A DNA stretch of 64,000 nucleotides, taken from positions 2,404,096-2,468,095 of the forward strand of contig KN832872.1 of assembly GCA_000827325.1 (NCBI GenBank), in the 5' to 3' direction. Shown piece after piece: positions 25,420-38,125 of the stretch. This DNA comes from Oidiodendron maius Zn (taxonomy: Eukaryota > Ascomycota > Leotiomycetes > Myxotrichaceae). Position numbers and translations under genes: made by a program. The notes beneath the pieces are model-generated. The model saw nothing but the letters and a program-made list of their open reading frames with translations, made no database searches and was not told where the DNA came from. Positions within the stretch are counted from its first letter, which is position 1. Each line of letters begins with the position of its first letter.

Positions 25420-26640
25420 GTGATAGAGGCTCTTAAACAAGGCTACTATGCGAGTGTTAGAAGCGCTGCAAATGCGTACGATATCCCTAAATCGACCCTG
25501 CGATATCACCTCCATAAACACCCTAGATAACAGTCGGCAATATGTAAAGTTAGAGAGACAGAGGAATCAATACTAGTCTAATGGGTATTATCTATAGATG
25601 AACGTGGTCTACCACCTAGACAGGATTCTATACGACATATATCAATCTCTTGCTCTAGAAGCGATTCGATATCGACTAAGGGAATATAGTTAGCAAGCGC
25701 TAAGTCTAAACCTTCGTCCGACGACATCAAGATCTCTAGTCAAGTTGTAATCGAAAATACGACTACTAGCGTGTTAATTGTGAAGACCATACTCCAATTC
25801 AAAAGTAGTTTCTACTCATCCAAAATATAATTGCACAACATGCGGTCTTAGATGAGGATGAAAATAATTTGACGAGACTGGGTTTCAAATGGGGGTCATT
25901 TCAACAGCTAAGGTCATAACTAGAACTAAACGAAGCAGGCATATCTCAATACAGCCTAGAAGCCGAGAATGAGTTACGGTCATTGATTGTATCGCATCGA
26001 ACGGATGGACTCTACCACCAGTGATTATTTTGGAAGGCAAGGCCCATCAGTTTATCTGGTATATAGATACAGAGCTGCCTCGAGACAGGGTCATTGGAGT
26101 CAGTGATAATGGCTGGACAGACAACAAATTAGGGCTTACGCGGCTTGAACATGTGTTTGAAAAGCATACTGCATCACGTACGAAAGGCGTATATCTAATT
26201 TAAATGTACCTGCCGCAATGCAGTAGTCATAATATAAATAAAGCATGCGTAATATTGAGCTGGGGCAAAGTTTCAAGGGGTCCTTATTCGATAATTTGCT
26301 GTATCATCCTCAATATTCTAGATCTGACTAGCTACAGACTGTTCAATTGAGAGGGAGGTTATCAAGAGATCACCCTAGGAGCTTAGGATATCACGCCTAA
26401 TAAATCTATGCGCTGATTTAGCCCTGAATATCATTAATAACGTCAAAATTAAACACGCCAGTATATTAGCTTACCTTGAGGTGCCTATCATTCCAAAGTT
26501 AGTGCAGAGATTGGTCCAGGCCTGAACTAGTGATTTAGCTCGACCCAGCCTTAGCCATGAATTCTGGATGAATTGCACACACTCCTGCTGTTCTAGAGGC
26601 TCTAAATACTCATTTATAAATTGAGTTGACTAGGGACTTA
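25420..26640 (+). mobile_element. decayed pogo/Fot1-type DNA transposon
   Basis: Plus-strand translation from about 25422 gives an N-terminal helix-turn-helix typical of Fot1/pogo transposases: GYYASVRSAANAYDIPKSTL, followed by an ILDLDERG-like segment reading SIDERGLPPR. A second block, 25979-26203, is DDE-superfamily core sequence: IDCIASNGWTLPPVIILEGK, then VIGVSDNGWTDNKLGL, then EHVFEKHTASRT. Many stops and AT enrichment, mostly explainable by C-to-T changes, separate and follow these blocks, and the region after the DDE block is largely lost. Clear terminal inverted repeats and a TA duplication were not found, so the ends are approximate. It looks inactive and old, with RIP-like decay. 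Confidence 0.7.
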
Positions 26641-27300
26641 AGCGCACGTGTTAGATATCCTTCAGAATTCAGGATCTAGGATTTAGAGGATTTGTGAGTT
26701 AGAGGATTTGTGAGTTAGTAAGAGGCCTAAAAGGTCCATATAAAGTGGCCTTATTCTGGCGTATCTATACTCGATAGTTGTCTCTACATCGCTCAATAGT
26801 CAATATAACTCCGAGTTTCACCTTGATACCGATTACCACCTGTGCATTACCTAACCTCTGATCAAGAAATTGAACTAGTCGAGACTGATATTCAGGGATA
26901 CTAGGTGACTGAACAATGCCTAGCCATGCCTTAGAGATATTATTATAGACCACAAAAGTCTTGATTGGGCGACAGCCAACTTCATTGGGCGTCTTCAAAC
27001 TCATGAGAACTTGACGAAATTGGAATTTAACCAGCCACTGGAACCTTTACTTGGCCCACAAGTTAACCTGCTCTTTCACCAGAATGCTTGCTGTTCCCAA
27101 CTCTATGTCTCACGTAGGCAGCGCCGTCTTGCTTGATTTCTTAGCTCCCTACATATATCTTCAGAATACTGTGATGACCTGGTATTGGACAGCCCGTCCC
27201 AATACATCTAAGCAATAATATTGTCGATGTGTCTGAAATGTGAGCAAAGGTACCAGGCGCGGCAGTTCGTACATGCCACGTTCTGATAAACATCAGCTCC
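26641..27300. other. spacer right of the transposon relic
   Basis: AT-rich at first, then without a supported gene. A 79-codon minus-strand frame (26765-27004) is not recognised. It forms the 3' flank of the patatin receptor gene. Confidence 0.4.
26685..26716. repeat. exact 16-bp tandem duplication
   Basis: The unit agaggatttgtgagtt occurs twice back to back, just right of the transposon relic. It may be replication slippage or a trace of the element's end. Confidence 0.8.
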
Positions 27301-30300
27301 CTAGGACTCTGTATCAAATTTATGATTGTGGTCCCTCCGCGCCTTTCTCCATGGGAGCAGTAGCTTTGCTAGCGCTTCGTGCCCCTTTTCTGCAGCATAT
27401 GATAGCGGCGTCCGACCACCGTAATCCTTAGTCTCCAGCTCTGCTCTTTTCTCCAGCAGCAACTTTACTACTGCCTCGTGCCCATTCTCTACAGCATATG
27501 ATAGCGGCGTCCGACTACTAAAATCCTTAGCCTCTAGCTCTGCGCCTTTCTCTAGCAGAAGCTTCACTACCACGTCGTGCCCATTCATTGCAGCATGTGA
27601 CAGTGGCGTCCGACTACTAAAATCCTTAGTCTCTAGCTCTGCGCCTTTCTCTAGCAGCAGCTTCACTACCGCCTCGTGCCCATTTATTGCAGCATATGAC
27701 AGCGGCGTCCCACTACCAAAATCTTTAGTCTCTAGCTCTGCGCCTTTCTCTAGCAGTAGCTTTATCACCGCCTGGTGCCCCACCCTTGCAGCATATGATA
27801 GCGCTGTCCGACTATTAGAATCCTTAGTCTCTAGCTCCGCGCCTTTCTCCAGCAGCAGCTTCACCAATTCTTCCAACCCATTTTGAGCCGCATAACTAAG
27901 AGCTGTTAACCCAGCCCTGTCCCTTACATCCAACGCCACCTCGTTTGTCTCCAGTAGCATTTTCACTATCGTTTCGTATCCCTGTGCAACTGCATAAATG
28001 AATGCGGTCCGTCCGAGGATGTCCCTCGCATTTACCTCTACGTCATTTGTATCTAATAGTAACTTTACTATTGAGGCATTCCCTCTTTTAGCTGCGCAAG
28101 ATAATGGCGTCCAGCCATCTCTATTGGTTGCATTTATGTCCGCCATCCACGTCCCGAGGAGTAAGCTGACTATCGTTTTATACCCTTGTTCTACCGCAAC
28201 ATACAGTGGTGTAGCAGCCGAGCTACCCGGAATCTCACCGTCATCCGTTACATTCAAATCCACTATGCCAGTCTTAAGGAGTAACTCGACCACCTCTGTG
28301 TGCCCTTGGTTCACTGCTAGCCACAGTGGAGTTCTGCTATGGATGTCTCTTGGATTGGGATCGGCATTCGGTTGAGCGAGTAGTAGCTTCACCTTAGACG
28401 TATCACCCATTTTAGATGCATCTAGCAGTTGCAAGTCCTCATTTGTCAGTTCTCCCTCGTATTTCGACTCATAAGGTTCGGAGTCTTCTTCATTATCGTG
28501 TGGGCCCGCTTGAACTATGGACCGCAAACCTGAGCGCTGCCCTGACGGCTTTGCTCCAGAAGCCTTGCTAGAATTGGAGCCTCCACCATCTGTGGATGCA
28601 AGGACCCCAGATTTGTGGTGCTGTTGCATCTTCTCCTGTCTCTCGGAGATGTCCTTAAGCCGGGAAGCAATGGAGACGGCGTCATTACTCATCTCGTCGT
28701 CTAATCTCTCTACCAGAGTTAGAGCCGATTGAAGTGCCTCTGTCGCTTTCTTCAGATCGTCCAGATCACCAGATTTCTGGCAAGCTCTTGAAAGTCCACA
28801 AAGTAGACTGAGTGACGTTTCACTGTTCGGCCACTCGACTCCATCTTCATGACTTCTTGTGGTTTCAAACTCGATGGATTTATAGAAACATTCCTTTGCT
28901 TCCTCCGACATACCAATGCTAAGGTATGCCCAGCCGGCATGATGGGTGATAACCGCGTAACCATTGCGAAGTCTTCCTTTCTGAGGAGCCAGATGATCCT
29001 TCGGAATGTGAGTCCGAACAAGTAAAAGACAGTGCTCAAGAGGTGCTAGATAATCACGTCTAACAATCTCATCTTTCTTGTCCACAGTAAGGGGGGTCCT
29101 GTAAAAGTTGTAGTTAGTAACCTATGTAGACGGTATCGGAATACGGAGGAACTTGTGCTGGGACTGAAACCGTTGAGGTTAAACGTACGAGGTGACCTCA
29201 GTGTTGAAAATATCTTCAGCCAGACCGTAGGTAGCTTGTATGATATAGTCCTGCATACTTGCAGCGGTTACGTTTTCCAAGCACCATTGGCACAAAACTC
29301 TGTGCATAATGAAACTCTTGATATGACCTTGCTCTTCGCGAAGCGTAATCAGGCAAAGCCTAGCGAGTTGACGTAGGGCCATTCGCAGAAAGTGTGGGGC
29401 ATTTAGGAGATCCTTTAGTCTTTCCAAGTCTTCTTGAATCGGATTTGGACTGCTGGCGTCGAAGAATTGGAACCGTTCCAAGAGAGATACTGGGATCTGC
29501 CATGAGCCGAGTACGCCTATGAAGTTAAGAAGTGAGGCGTGTGTAGGATTTTTCTTGACAGAACGGTGGTATATCATGTCGAGAATGGTCAAGAGCACCC
29601 GGTTTTTTTCGTAGGACCAGAATCCGTCCTGGGGAGCGTTTTCCATCAGTCGTCGATAGTCTGCTTTGTAGGTGCTCAGAAAATTGGAGAACGAAAACTC
29701 CCCGTCGCGAATCAGAGCGCCAGCCTGCTCTATCGCCAAAGGAATACCGCTCAACTCCTTCACAACATCTCTAGCTGCTCTGTGCTCTGCATAGATCGTC
29801 AGCATTGGAATTAGTAGTTGGTTGATCGGGACCGTACCGTCTTCATTCATCTCTGGACGCTCAGATCTCGCCACAAGAAGGGCCATGGAGCTTGGGGGAT
29901 CAAGACCATCTACCGCGAGTGGTTTTCCAGGCTTGAATCTACTACAAGCCTGATACCTTGTGCTGGTGACAAGGATTGAACCGTGCTCGCAAGCTGGGAT
30001 GTACCTCAAGAACTCATCTTGCTCTATGTCTTCGGCACTGTCAATAACCAGAAGCCACTTGTTGTACCTTGTAGAGTGGAGCCTTGCTGTCACCTTCACT
30101 GTGTTGTCAGCATCTGAGCTGCCATATAATGGAGGAAGTTCGCGCGGCCATGACGACGAGATGGCATCGGCGGCCTCGCCGAACGATGACCTGGCACGCT
30201 CCTTCGTAGATGCGTCAATCCAAATAATGGCCGAGTATCGCTGCCCATCTTGATAGATATGGCGAAGGCTAAGTTGCGTCTTTCCAGAACCCCCAATGCC

Positions 30301-31685
30301 GCAGAGCAAGATGCTTTTCCGACCTGGTCGAGACGGATCTAGAACTTCTCGTATTTCTTGAAGTTCCTTCTTCCGACCATAAAACAGATCTGTTCTTTCC
30401 GGTAGATTTGAAACCAATAGAGAGGGATACTGATTTACCATCACGCCTTTCTCCTCTAAGGTGGGAAGAAATCAGAATTTTACAAGCACTACAAGGAGTA
30501 TACAAACATTCAACTTTACGTACTAATGTTTATGGGCCTTATCAACGCTGCACACCGTGCCATATCCTCTTCATGATCCTTCAAATAAGCCTTCGTGACT
30601 GCCGAAATATGTTGAAAGGTCTTCTCATCGCTTTCATTGAGTTCAATCTTCTCTAATCCCCTGTCGACATCGAACCGGTAGTAAACATCAGATCTACCAG
30701 ATTTCTTGAATCTGTGTATAGTGTATCAGCCTAAAATCTAATACTAACGTTGAGGAGGAAATAGGAGCGTATTCGGCATACTTTGCCTCAACTTCCAGGT
30801 GTTCCTTGTGGCAATCAGTCGCTATTCGGATACAGAGTTTTACTGCATCGCTCAAGGAAGTTATTCCACCAGGTGTGATTTTAGACATAACACCAACATT
30901 CTCTCGATCGAATGTGGTCCGGCCGGTTCCGATGGACACAAAACAGCCCACTCCATTCACCGCGTCCCCCATCTGCGACACCCATTCGGCAGACTCGAGT
31001 TCTCTCAAAGCTGCCTGGCTGGGATTGTTCTGGCCGAATCCTCCATCAACATACTCAACACCGTTTATAGTTATGGAAGGGAAAAAGGTCGTAGCAGCGG
31101 ACGTAGCTCGGCAGGCGTTGACGACAGAGCATTTTTCGTTCTCCGCTCGAACACCGTAAGTCCGAAACAGATAGCTGTCACCTGTCGTTTTGGATACTGC
31201 GACAACGGCAACCTTGGGGGAGAAACAAAAATGTCAGTCACCATGCGGATCGGCTGTCCTAGGAGAATGTGTCTTACAGGAAGGTGGCCGTTGGCCGATG
31301 GATCTCGTTCATGCATCATCCCATCACCGGCCTGTTGGCGAATGACTTCGGTCAACCCCGCACTCGAGTGTTTGGATCCCACGAAGGTTAATCTAGTTGC
31401 TCTCCAAGCCGAGCTCCCAGAAAATATCTTGGAGCTGAACTGCCTGAACAGCGTCTCACATTGATCCAACGTCTTCCCAAGACGACCCAACAAGACTGAG
31501 TTCAAGCCACCCGTGCTTGTTCCGCATATAAAATCGAAGCACTGACTCGGCTCCGGCCTGAAGTCGAGACCATTACGGATTTGTACCTGTAGCATCAGTT
31601 CCTTTAGGATCAGGATCTCTGAAAGTCCTCGGCTCCCACCGCCGTCCAGGCAGAGGATGCGGGGTTGCCTGGTCTCTCCAGCCAT
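27301..31685 (-). CDS. patatin-NB-ARC-TPR-ankyrin NLR-like receptor
   Basis: Five exons: 31685-31278, 31212 to about 30749, about 30711-30524, 30455-29189 and 29098-27301 (about 1,374 residues). The second intron is only about 37-40 bp and has two equivalent splice choices. Patatin-like phospholipase (residues 1 to about 300): oxyanion loop DGGGSRG, nucleophile GTSTGG, and catalytic Asp in VDGGFGQNNP, so both dyad residues are kept. NB-ARC from about residue 360: SILLCGIGGSGKTQLSLRH, WLLVIDSAED, GSILVTSTR. Then a TPR-like helical part (about 780-890), a Ser-rich linker, and about 11 ankyrin repeats from residue 990 to the end; the last six are nearly identical. Such proteins are fungal NLR-like receptors with a lipase effector. 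Head-to-head with the helical-domain/ankyrin gene at 32817. Confidence 0.88.
27345..27860. repeat. 99-bp tandem repeats coding ankyrin units
   Basis: About five units with a 99-bp period, each encoding one 33-residue ankyrin repeat (core GHEAVVKLLLEKGAELETKD). Neighbouring units differ at only a few bases, so they were duplicated or homogenised recently. Confidence 0.85.
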
Positions 31686-32816
31686 GGCATATGCACTACA
31701 GAATGCGCTCAATCAACACTTAGCCGGCATAAGATATTGATTCCAGAAATCATATCTTGCACCCTTATGTAGTAGATAAGCCTCTTGCAGCTTTTATTCA
31801 AAGGCTCGGAATGCGGCGCGGTGCCGTGCAGGTCGATGTGGTGTAAGGCTGTAGGAGGTAGGTCCTGGGTTCAGATATCTAAGATAGTGTTCAGAAGCTA
31901 GTCCAATTTCGGTACCGCATGACCCACTCAAATGTTCATACTTGAAGCCTCGAATGCTAAATATCATGAGCTGTATGAAGGTAAACATGTTATGTATGCT
32001 GAAACCCCTTGATTTAAGTTACTTTGAGTCTGTATTTGGAATTCTGGTCTAGTAAGAACTACTGAGCATTTTTGCCCGAAAATACGTACCCCTCACGTGA
32101 TGCGTAACTGGACCCACTGGACATGACATCGGGGGATGTGGCTCGTGGATCGCCACAGCTACGGATTAAGGTTAACCAAGTTACTATATTTATATTCGAG
32201 TCCTTCCTTAGCTTCGAGTCTTCTGCTTCTTCTTCCCTCTTTAGCAACAACACCAACAACATTCCAAGTTGCTTGCAGGTAACCACATTTTGTAGCAGCA
32301 ATCGATTTGGGTCACATAGACTTTGGATTCGTGGAAGATGACCAATCAAATCGTTGGCGCAAGTTGTTCAACCTTCGCAGGAAAAGCATTCCAGACCAAA
32401 AAAAAGCCTCCTCTGACGCGACGAAGCCTCATGGCATTCCTTGACCTATAAAGTCACGGGATTAAGCCAAAACATTGCTCGGATTTCGAAGGAAAATATC
32501 AACCATAATCCGAAAACCGTTGCAGATTTAGACAACGGCCATCCGCACCATCTGCGCCATTCAAGCCTGGAGGAGCGAGTCAGCCTTATGCCATAGGCTT
32601 TATCTTAGCGGCAACTAAATCTATGCATTAGGGCAGCTATGCATCACCGTGGAAGTCAGGTTGAGAGATGCCTGAAATGCATTTCTGCCCAACTTCCACC
32701 TTTAATAGCTTCCACTCAGCCTCGTCTTCAGCAGTGGACATTCAGCAGTGGTCTCTGTATTTCTCATTATTACAATCACGACGAACAGATTAAAAGGTAC
32801 TCAGAATCGAGCTCTG
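31686..32816. promoter_or_regulatory. divergent intergenic region, patatin receptor and helical-domain/ankyrin gene
   Basis: 1,131 bp between two start codons on opposite strands. It holds both promoters. Several short open frames (for example 32059-32349 minus and 32123-32341 plus) overlap each other and show no family features. No specific regulatory site identified. Confidence 0.45.
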
Positions 32817-34914
32817 ATGGCTGAAGTTGTGGGTGCGTTGGCAAGTGGTGCTGGAATCGCTAGCCTTGGATGCCAAATTTTTGAAAGTATTTACAAGTTA
32901 CAGCAGACGTTGGCAGCCATTCAGAATGCTCCACAAGAACTAAAGACTATCTTGGAGGAGATTGCTATTGTTACAACAATCCTTGTCCAATATTCGGAAC
33001 GTCCACATCCTCTTTCAGTTAGCCAAAGCCAGAATGCCGCCAGAGAACAAGCTGTCCTTTACTGTGAAACAGCATGTAGGCAATTATTTACCCTCGTCTC
33101 CGAGATAGAAAGCGGTATAAGAGAATCACAATACCGCTCTCGGTGGTATTGCTTCCTAGCTGTACTGAAAGCAAAAAGAATTGGGGACTTAGTTGCTAGG
33201 CTTGAGAGAGCAAAGTCAATTCTTGCACTTGCACAGCTTATGTATCTTCAGTAAGATCTTATTTCTCTTGATAATTGTTATGAACTAACGACAAACTGGT
33301 CTGTTGAAATTGAGAGGCTCGACCAAAAAGCAAGAACCTCGTCGCTTTCTGCCGAAAAAAGCCCTGAGGTTTTGACTTCGACTACGCTTATAAGTCAAAA
33401 TCAAAATGATCAAATTAGTACTTTGTACAATGAGATAACTTTTCATCTAGGCATTGGTGTACTCGTGGTACGTCACGTACTAAGTGACACTGGAAGAAGT
33501 CTCCCATCTCTAGAAGATGCTCTGTTCCAGTTTCGCTTTGCAGACTGGTTCTTAAGATGGGGAATTAGTATCGCAATCTGTCGAGAAATGGAGAGTCTCA
33601 AAATAACGATAAGAACCATTCCCATTGTTCCTGCTAGTTCGGCCATCTTCCAAGCTTGTGCATTGGGCGACGACCAGACAGTTGCCCGACTCATCCGAGA
33701 AGGCAAGGCCTCTGTATTCAATATGACTAGTCAAGGAGTAACTCCTCTACACGTAAGGCATAAATTGATCACCCTACTCAAATCTAATCCCTCTTGCTAA
33801 GCAATATCTATTTTTAACCTATCTGATCTATTGGTTTAGGTTGCGGCCGCTTGGCATCATCCAAGTACCTGCAAGCAGCTTTTGGAATACGGCGCAGATG
33901 GTTCGATGTTACTAAAGGGTCACACAATCTCTTGGTACGTCATGTATGAAAGCAATCAACTAATTAATGGCCCACTGATAGCAACTTTCAAGGAACTCCC
34001 TAGGTTTAGCCGCTGAATACGCCGGTCGTTACCGTACATTCTTGTTCACAGGATTGGAAGAATATCGCCCTGGGCCAAAAGAATGTCTCGAGCGGAAACG
34101 AGAGACGATGCGCATACTCACTGACCACAATAGTTGTGAAGTACATCAGGGTTACAGTTCAGATAAAACCGGGTATTGGAATGGGTCTACGTCCGCTCTG
34201 CACATGTTTCGAGGCACTTCCGAAGACGTCTTATGGTTAAGCAGGCGTGAAAATGCATTTATGACTGTTGGAGACTCAGACGATTACATTGCGTCCATTG
34301 TCATTCAACAGACTCAGATGTTTCCAAATGACTCTTTTCCAGCTGCCTTCAACCAAGTGTCCAAGATAGAACATTTGGCAAATTACAAAACCTCTTATGG
34401 ATCAAGCCTATTGCATTATCTTTGCAGCTCAAATTCAGGCACAGAGCCTGGTTTTTGGATGAATGGGCTCGATATTTTCGATTTCGCCAGGATCCTGCTC
34501 GAGCACGGCGCTGACCCGACAGCTCGTAATAACCAAGGTAACACTCCATTGATGGTTGCTGCTAAGCGTAGCTTAATCTACTTCTTGAGCAATGGTTTAT
34601 GCTGGACAGCTGAATCAGCAGCTGAAGTTTACTCTGGATATTTGACTCGTTGGATAAAGACCTTAGAGGCTTGTCACGTTGACAGTCGTGAGTACCTCTC
34701 CCGAGAGGTTGAATCTGGTGCGGAGAATTTTATGCCTTGTCTATTATTTGAAGATAGCAAAAACGGTCCTAATGGGTCTAAGCATTGGTTCGTAAGAATA
34801 GTGTTTGAACAAGGTGGTATGAACCAAGAACTTCGGATTAAATTCCAGTTCCAATCCGAAGACAAGAAAAAGGTAATGCCTGGGACTTGGCCCAGTGAAA
34901 TAGTGGAGAGTTAG
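32817..34914 (+). CDS. STAND-type helical N-terminal domain protein with ankyrin repeats
   Basis: Four exons, 32817-33250, 33317-33752, 33840-33934 and 33993-34914, give about 628 residues. The N-terminal 140 residues (MAEVVGALASGAGIASLGCQ ... KLQQTLAAIQNAPQELKTIL) match the helical, HeLo/SesA-like domain found at the front of many fungal STAND proteins. Ankyrin repeats follow: GVTPLH|VAAAWHHPSTCKQLLEYGAD, with splicing between GVTPLH and VAAAWHH, and later LLEHGADPTARNNQGNTPLM. No NACHT or NB-ARC is present. Rather than the ATG at 32748 I chose 32817, because the domain begins exactly there. Likely cytosolic. As the partner of the divergent patatin receptor it could be an adaptor, decoy or sensor; that role is inferred only from position and domains. 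Confidence 0.78.
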
Positions 34915-35574
34915 TTTAAGAGCATACTTCATATATCGCAGTTGACTATTTCATAGCTGAAAGTGAGTACGCCTTTATTTGATTAGTTAAAGCTGTTGCG
35001 TTCTCAATTCGTAAATAGAAAATGAGGCCGTATTCGATCCACCTTTTACTCTACCTGTTTAATTCATTAGTGTACTATAGTACATCTATAGGAATCAGTC
35101 CTGTACCTTTATAGGTTATCCTAGGGCCAAGATAAACGTCATTACTAACGCATGCGCTAAGAATAGGACTTATGAATAAGGAGTGCTAAGTCCATAACAA
35201 TTAGATCGGTGCTACTACTAAAAGCCTTAATGCCTTTTACAAGGAGATTAGGAGGCAAAGCGAAAGAGAACAGATGCATTCCCAATACTCTCCTAGGCAG
35301 GGAAGTACTTTTCGAACGTTTAAGCGAAATGGCATTAAGGTAGGCAGTCTCGGGCGATGTCGGTTAGCTGAATGCACTGTTTGATTATATAAAACGCTAC
35401 TGCCATGAATCTCTCAACTATAGCTAGAATAATTTTACTTGAATATGAGGTGTAATTTAAGACTTGGTGTTCTCTAAAATGGCCGAATAGGGACTATATT
35501 GTAACATTTGCTATGCTCCCACATTTCTACTCTATTGGTACAGTACCGGCTAATCTACATGGCGAAAGTGGTAT
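34915..35574. other. AT-rich convergent spacer
   Basis: Lies between the convergent 3' ends of the ankyrin gene and the cell-wall gene. Nothing recognised on either strand. Confidence 0.45.
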
Positions 35575-38125
35575 CTAGAACATTAAGAACACAGACATTA
35601 AAAAAGTAGCCACCATTCCCACAACGACCGAAGGAACATATGAGTTACTGGCACCTGAACCTGGCACAAATGGCCGCGGTGTCGCGATTACTGTTGACGT
35701 TCCCAGACCCGTCGACCCCGGGATCGTGGTATTGGCCGCAGAAAGGAGAGATGTTGAGGATGGCAGAGATGGGAGTGGAGGTGGAGCCGTCGCGGATGGG
35801 GGTGGAGCCGATGGGAATCCGCCAACTGAGTAGATAACTGGACCAATTCCGCCGCTGCTCGAGCTCGTACTGGTGACTGTGGCATAGATGAAAGCCTGAG
35901 TAAAGGTCCAGGATGGCGAGGGTTTATTTGCTACTGGATAGGTCGTCGTTCCGCTTATTGTAACCGTGTAGGTGATTAGTGGTTGCGAAGAAGCGACGAA
36001 CACGGTGCTTGTGATTGGTGTTTCGATAGGTGTCATTTCTACAGAGCTAGTGATGACCACCACTGGCACGCTAGCAGGGCCCGTTGCTGTGATCGTTTCG
36101 ATTGGAGATGGCGGAACGGTAAGGCCGGTTTCGGTGGCTGGGCAGATGGTAGTGTATTCGATGATTGTTCTTGTTTGGATTATTTCGGAGGTTAGGGAGT
36201 ATGGACACCATTCCACATGGGACATACATTTGGTCACTGTGTATATCTCGGTGGTCGATTTTGTAGAAGTAATTAGCTGCTGCGAAGTCACTTGTGGGTA
36301 GGTGTGTGTGAGGGAAGTCGTGGAATGAGAATGTTGGGTCGAAAGGGTATGAGATTGGGAGTGATTCATGGAATGAGAATGTTGGGCTGAAAGGGTGTGA
36401 TATTGTGAGTGAATCATGGAATGAGAATGCTGGTCCGAAAGTGTATGATATTGTGAGTTAGTGTGTTTGAGGGAAGTGGTGGAATGAGAATGTTGCACTG
36501 AAGGGGTATGAGATTTTGAGTGATCCTTCTCCACTACGGAAGTAGTCTCTGTAGGAGATTTGTGGTAGCTGCTGGCTTGGCTTTCCGTCTTCTTTTCCGT
36601 CGAGGAACTAGTATGCTTTGACGTCTCAATTTTCTTGCTCGTAACCGCGCTATGATGAGAGGTTGTGGTCTGGGTCGGCTCATGTGAAGTATGTGGCGAG
36701 GTAGGCTTCCTTGTGGTCGCGGCTTTGGTTGATGTATACATCTTTTCCTTCGTTGTGATGCGAGTCTCAGGAGCTGATGTATGTACAACATGAATTTCTG
36801 TGTGTTGAGGAACAGGCGAGGTCGTCAGTTTCTTGATGGTGGTGCTGTGCACCAGTGCCGAAGTCCTGAAGCACTGCGATGGTAAAGGGCCTGTCATATA
36901 GGTCGAAACAGCAGTCGGCCCAACAGATAGCTTGGCAAAATCAAGATTCGCTACCGCCCTGGCGTAGGCTCCAATGTCTTCATAAAAGTCCTCTGTAAAT
37001 GCCACCTCACATGGCAGCGACGGCTGATATTGCACGCATGCCTTATACACTACGGGATCCCAGAACACTCCAGCCTCAAAGTCGAAGCCAAATCCTTCAA
37101 ATCCTACAGCGACTCCTATTTGACCCTTGAGCCGTAAAACTGCAGTCACGCATGCAGAGCCTTTTTTGAATTGAAATGGTATGGAGTTCACTTTGACCCC
37201 GCCACTGAGCATCTATGTTAGCACAGTATGAGTATCAAGTGGGAGCCTTTCAAGAGAACTTACACGTCCATAGATACAATTTTACCGGTGAACGGGTCTA
37301 TAATAATGTTCGCGCCAGGCGGGAAGCTAACGTCGAATCCAACTGTGAAGTCAACCTGACCTTGAACCGTGAAGATCACGTCAAGCTCAATCACCACTCC
37401 CACTTTATCACTCTCATTAATCTGATGACGGTTAGCCACGTCATCACGACAATTTGTGACGGGTTGTTAGCAAGGCTGTATTCAACAGCCTCACCTACGT
37501 CCTCCGGGAAAGAGATGTACGTACCTCGACTCCAACCGGAGTTTCTGATTTGAAGAGCGTAACGGTATAGCTTCCAGCCTCAGCGAAAGCAATATCAAAC
37601 TCGAAATGTCCGCCAATATTCTCAAGACTGAATTTTATGTCCAGATCAAGATCACTGACAACATCATTGAGCGACGGATGCTCTATAAAGTGCCAGATAC
37701 TCGAGATAATCGACGAATGATCGGTCACACCGGTAGTGGTGACGACCACCTCCCCGGTAGTGTAGCACGATGGGCAAGTGACTGTAAGAGAAGTGGTCTC
37801 CGACGTGGACTCGTCCGGGCTGATGCCCTGTTTCTTTCCTAATGCACTGTTGAGATATTTAGCAGGCTGGTGAAATATGATCGGGCTGGAAGAGTGCATA
37901 CATTTGAAGCAGAACATAATTCTTTGGGAACTGCCTGGCTAGAGAAAATGTCCCGAGGTGAAAGGTTGGCAAACGCCTCTCCACGCCATCATATACTTCA
38001 AGATCTAGTTGCAGTGGCTGCCGAACAGCTGCGTAACTTACATCGTGTCCAGTGTAGGGCCGCGGCGCAGAAGAAAGGGCTGGCAAGGCTCTCGCAAGAA
38101 TACAGAAGGAAGAACCCCACTTCAT
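35575..38125 (-). CDS. mucin-like GPI-anchored cell-wall protein
   Basis: Four exons, 38125-37902, 37846-37525, 37421-37264 and 37204-35575 (about 777 residues). A signal peptide is visible (MKWGSSFCILARALPALSSA). A conserved beta-rich ectodomain follows, with CPSCYTTG, then GGHFEFDIAFAEAGSYT, then FTVQGQVDFTVGFDVSF; it is known to me from uncharacterised fungal wall proteins. From about residue 330 the protein is a Ser/Thr/His/Pro-rich stalk, including a repeat of the type HTLSxQHSHSMxHSQ. The end has a small-residue site (PGSGASNS) and a hydrophobic tail, as in GPI attachment. It should sit on the plasma membrane or wall, heavily O-glycosylated. Adhesion or metal binding by the His-rich repeat is possible but unproven. 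Confidence 0.85.
36308..36520. repeat. His/Ser-rich tandem repeats in the cell-wall gene
   Basis: About four imperfect units of roughly 50-60 bp, each encoding QHSHS with a short Ser/Thr/Tyr-rich spacer. Variable copy number is likely in such stalk repeats. Confidence 0.75.
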
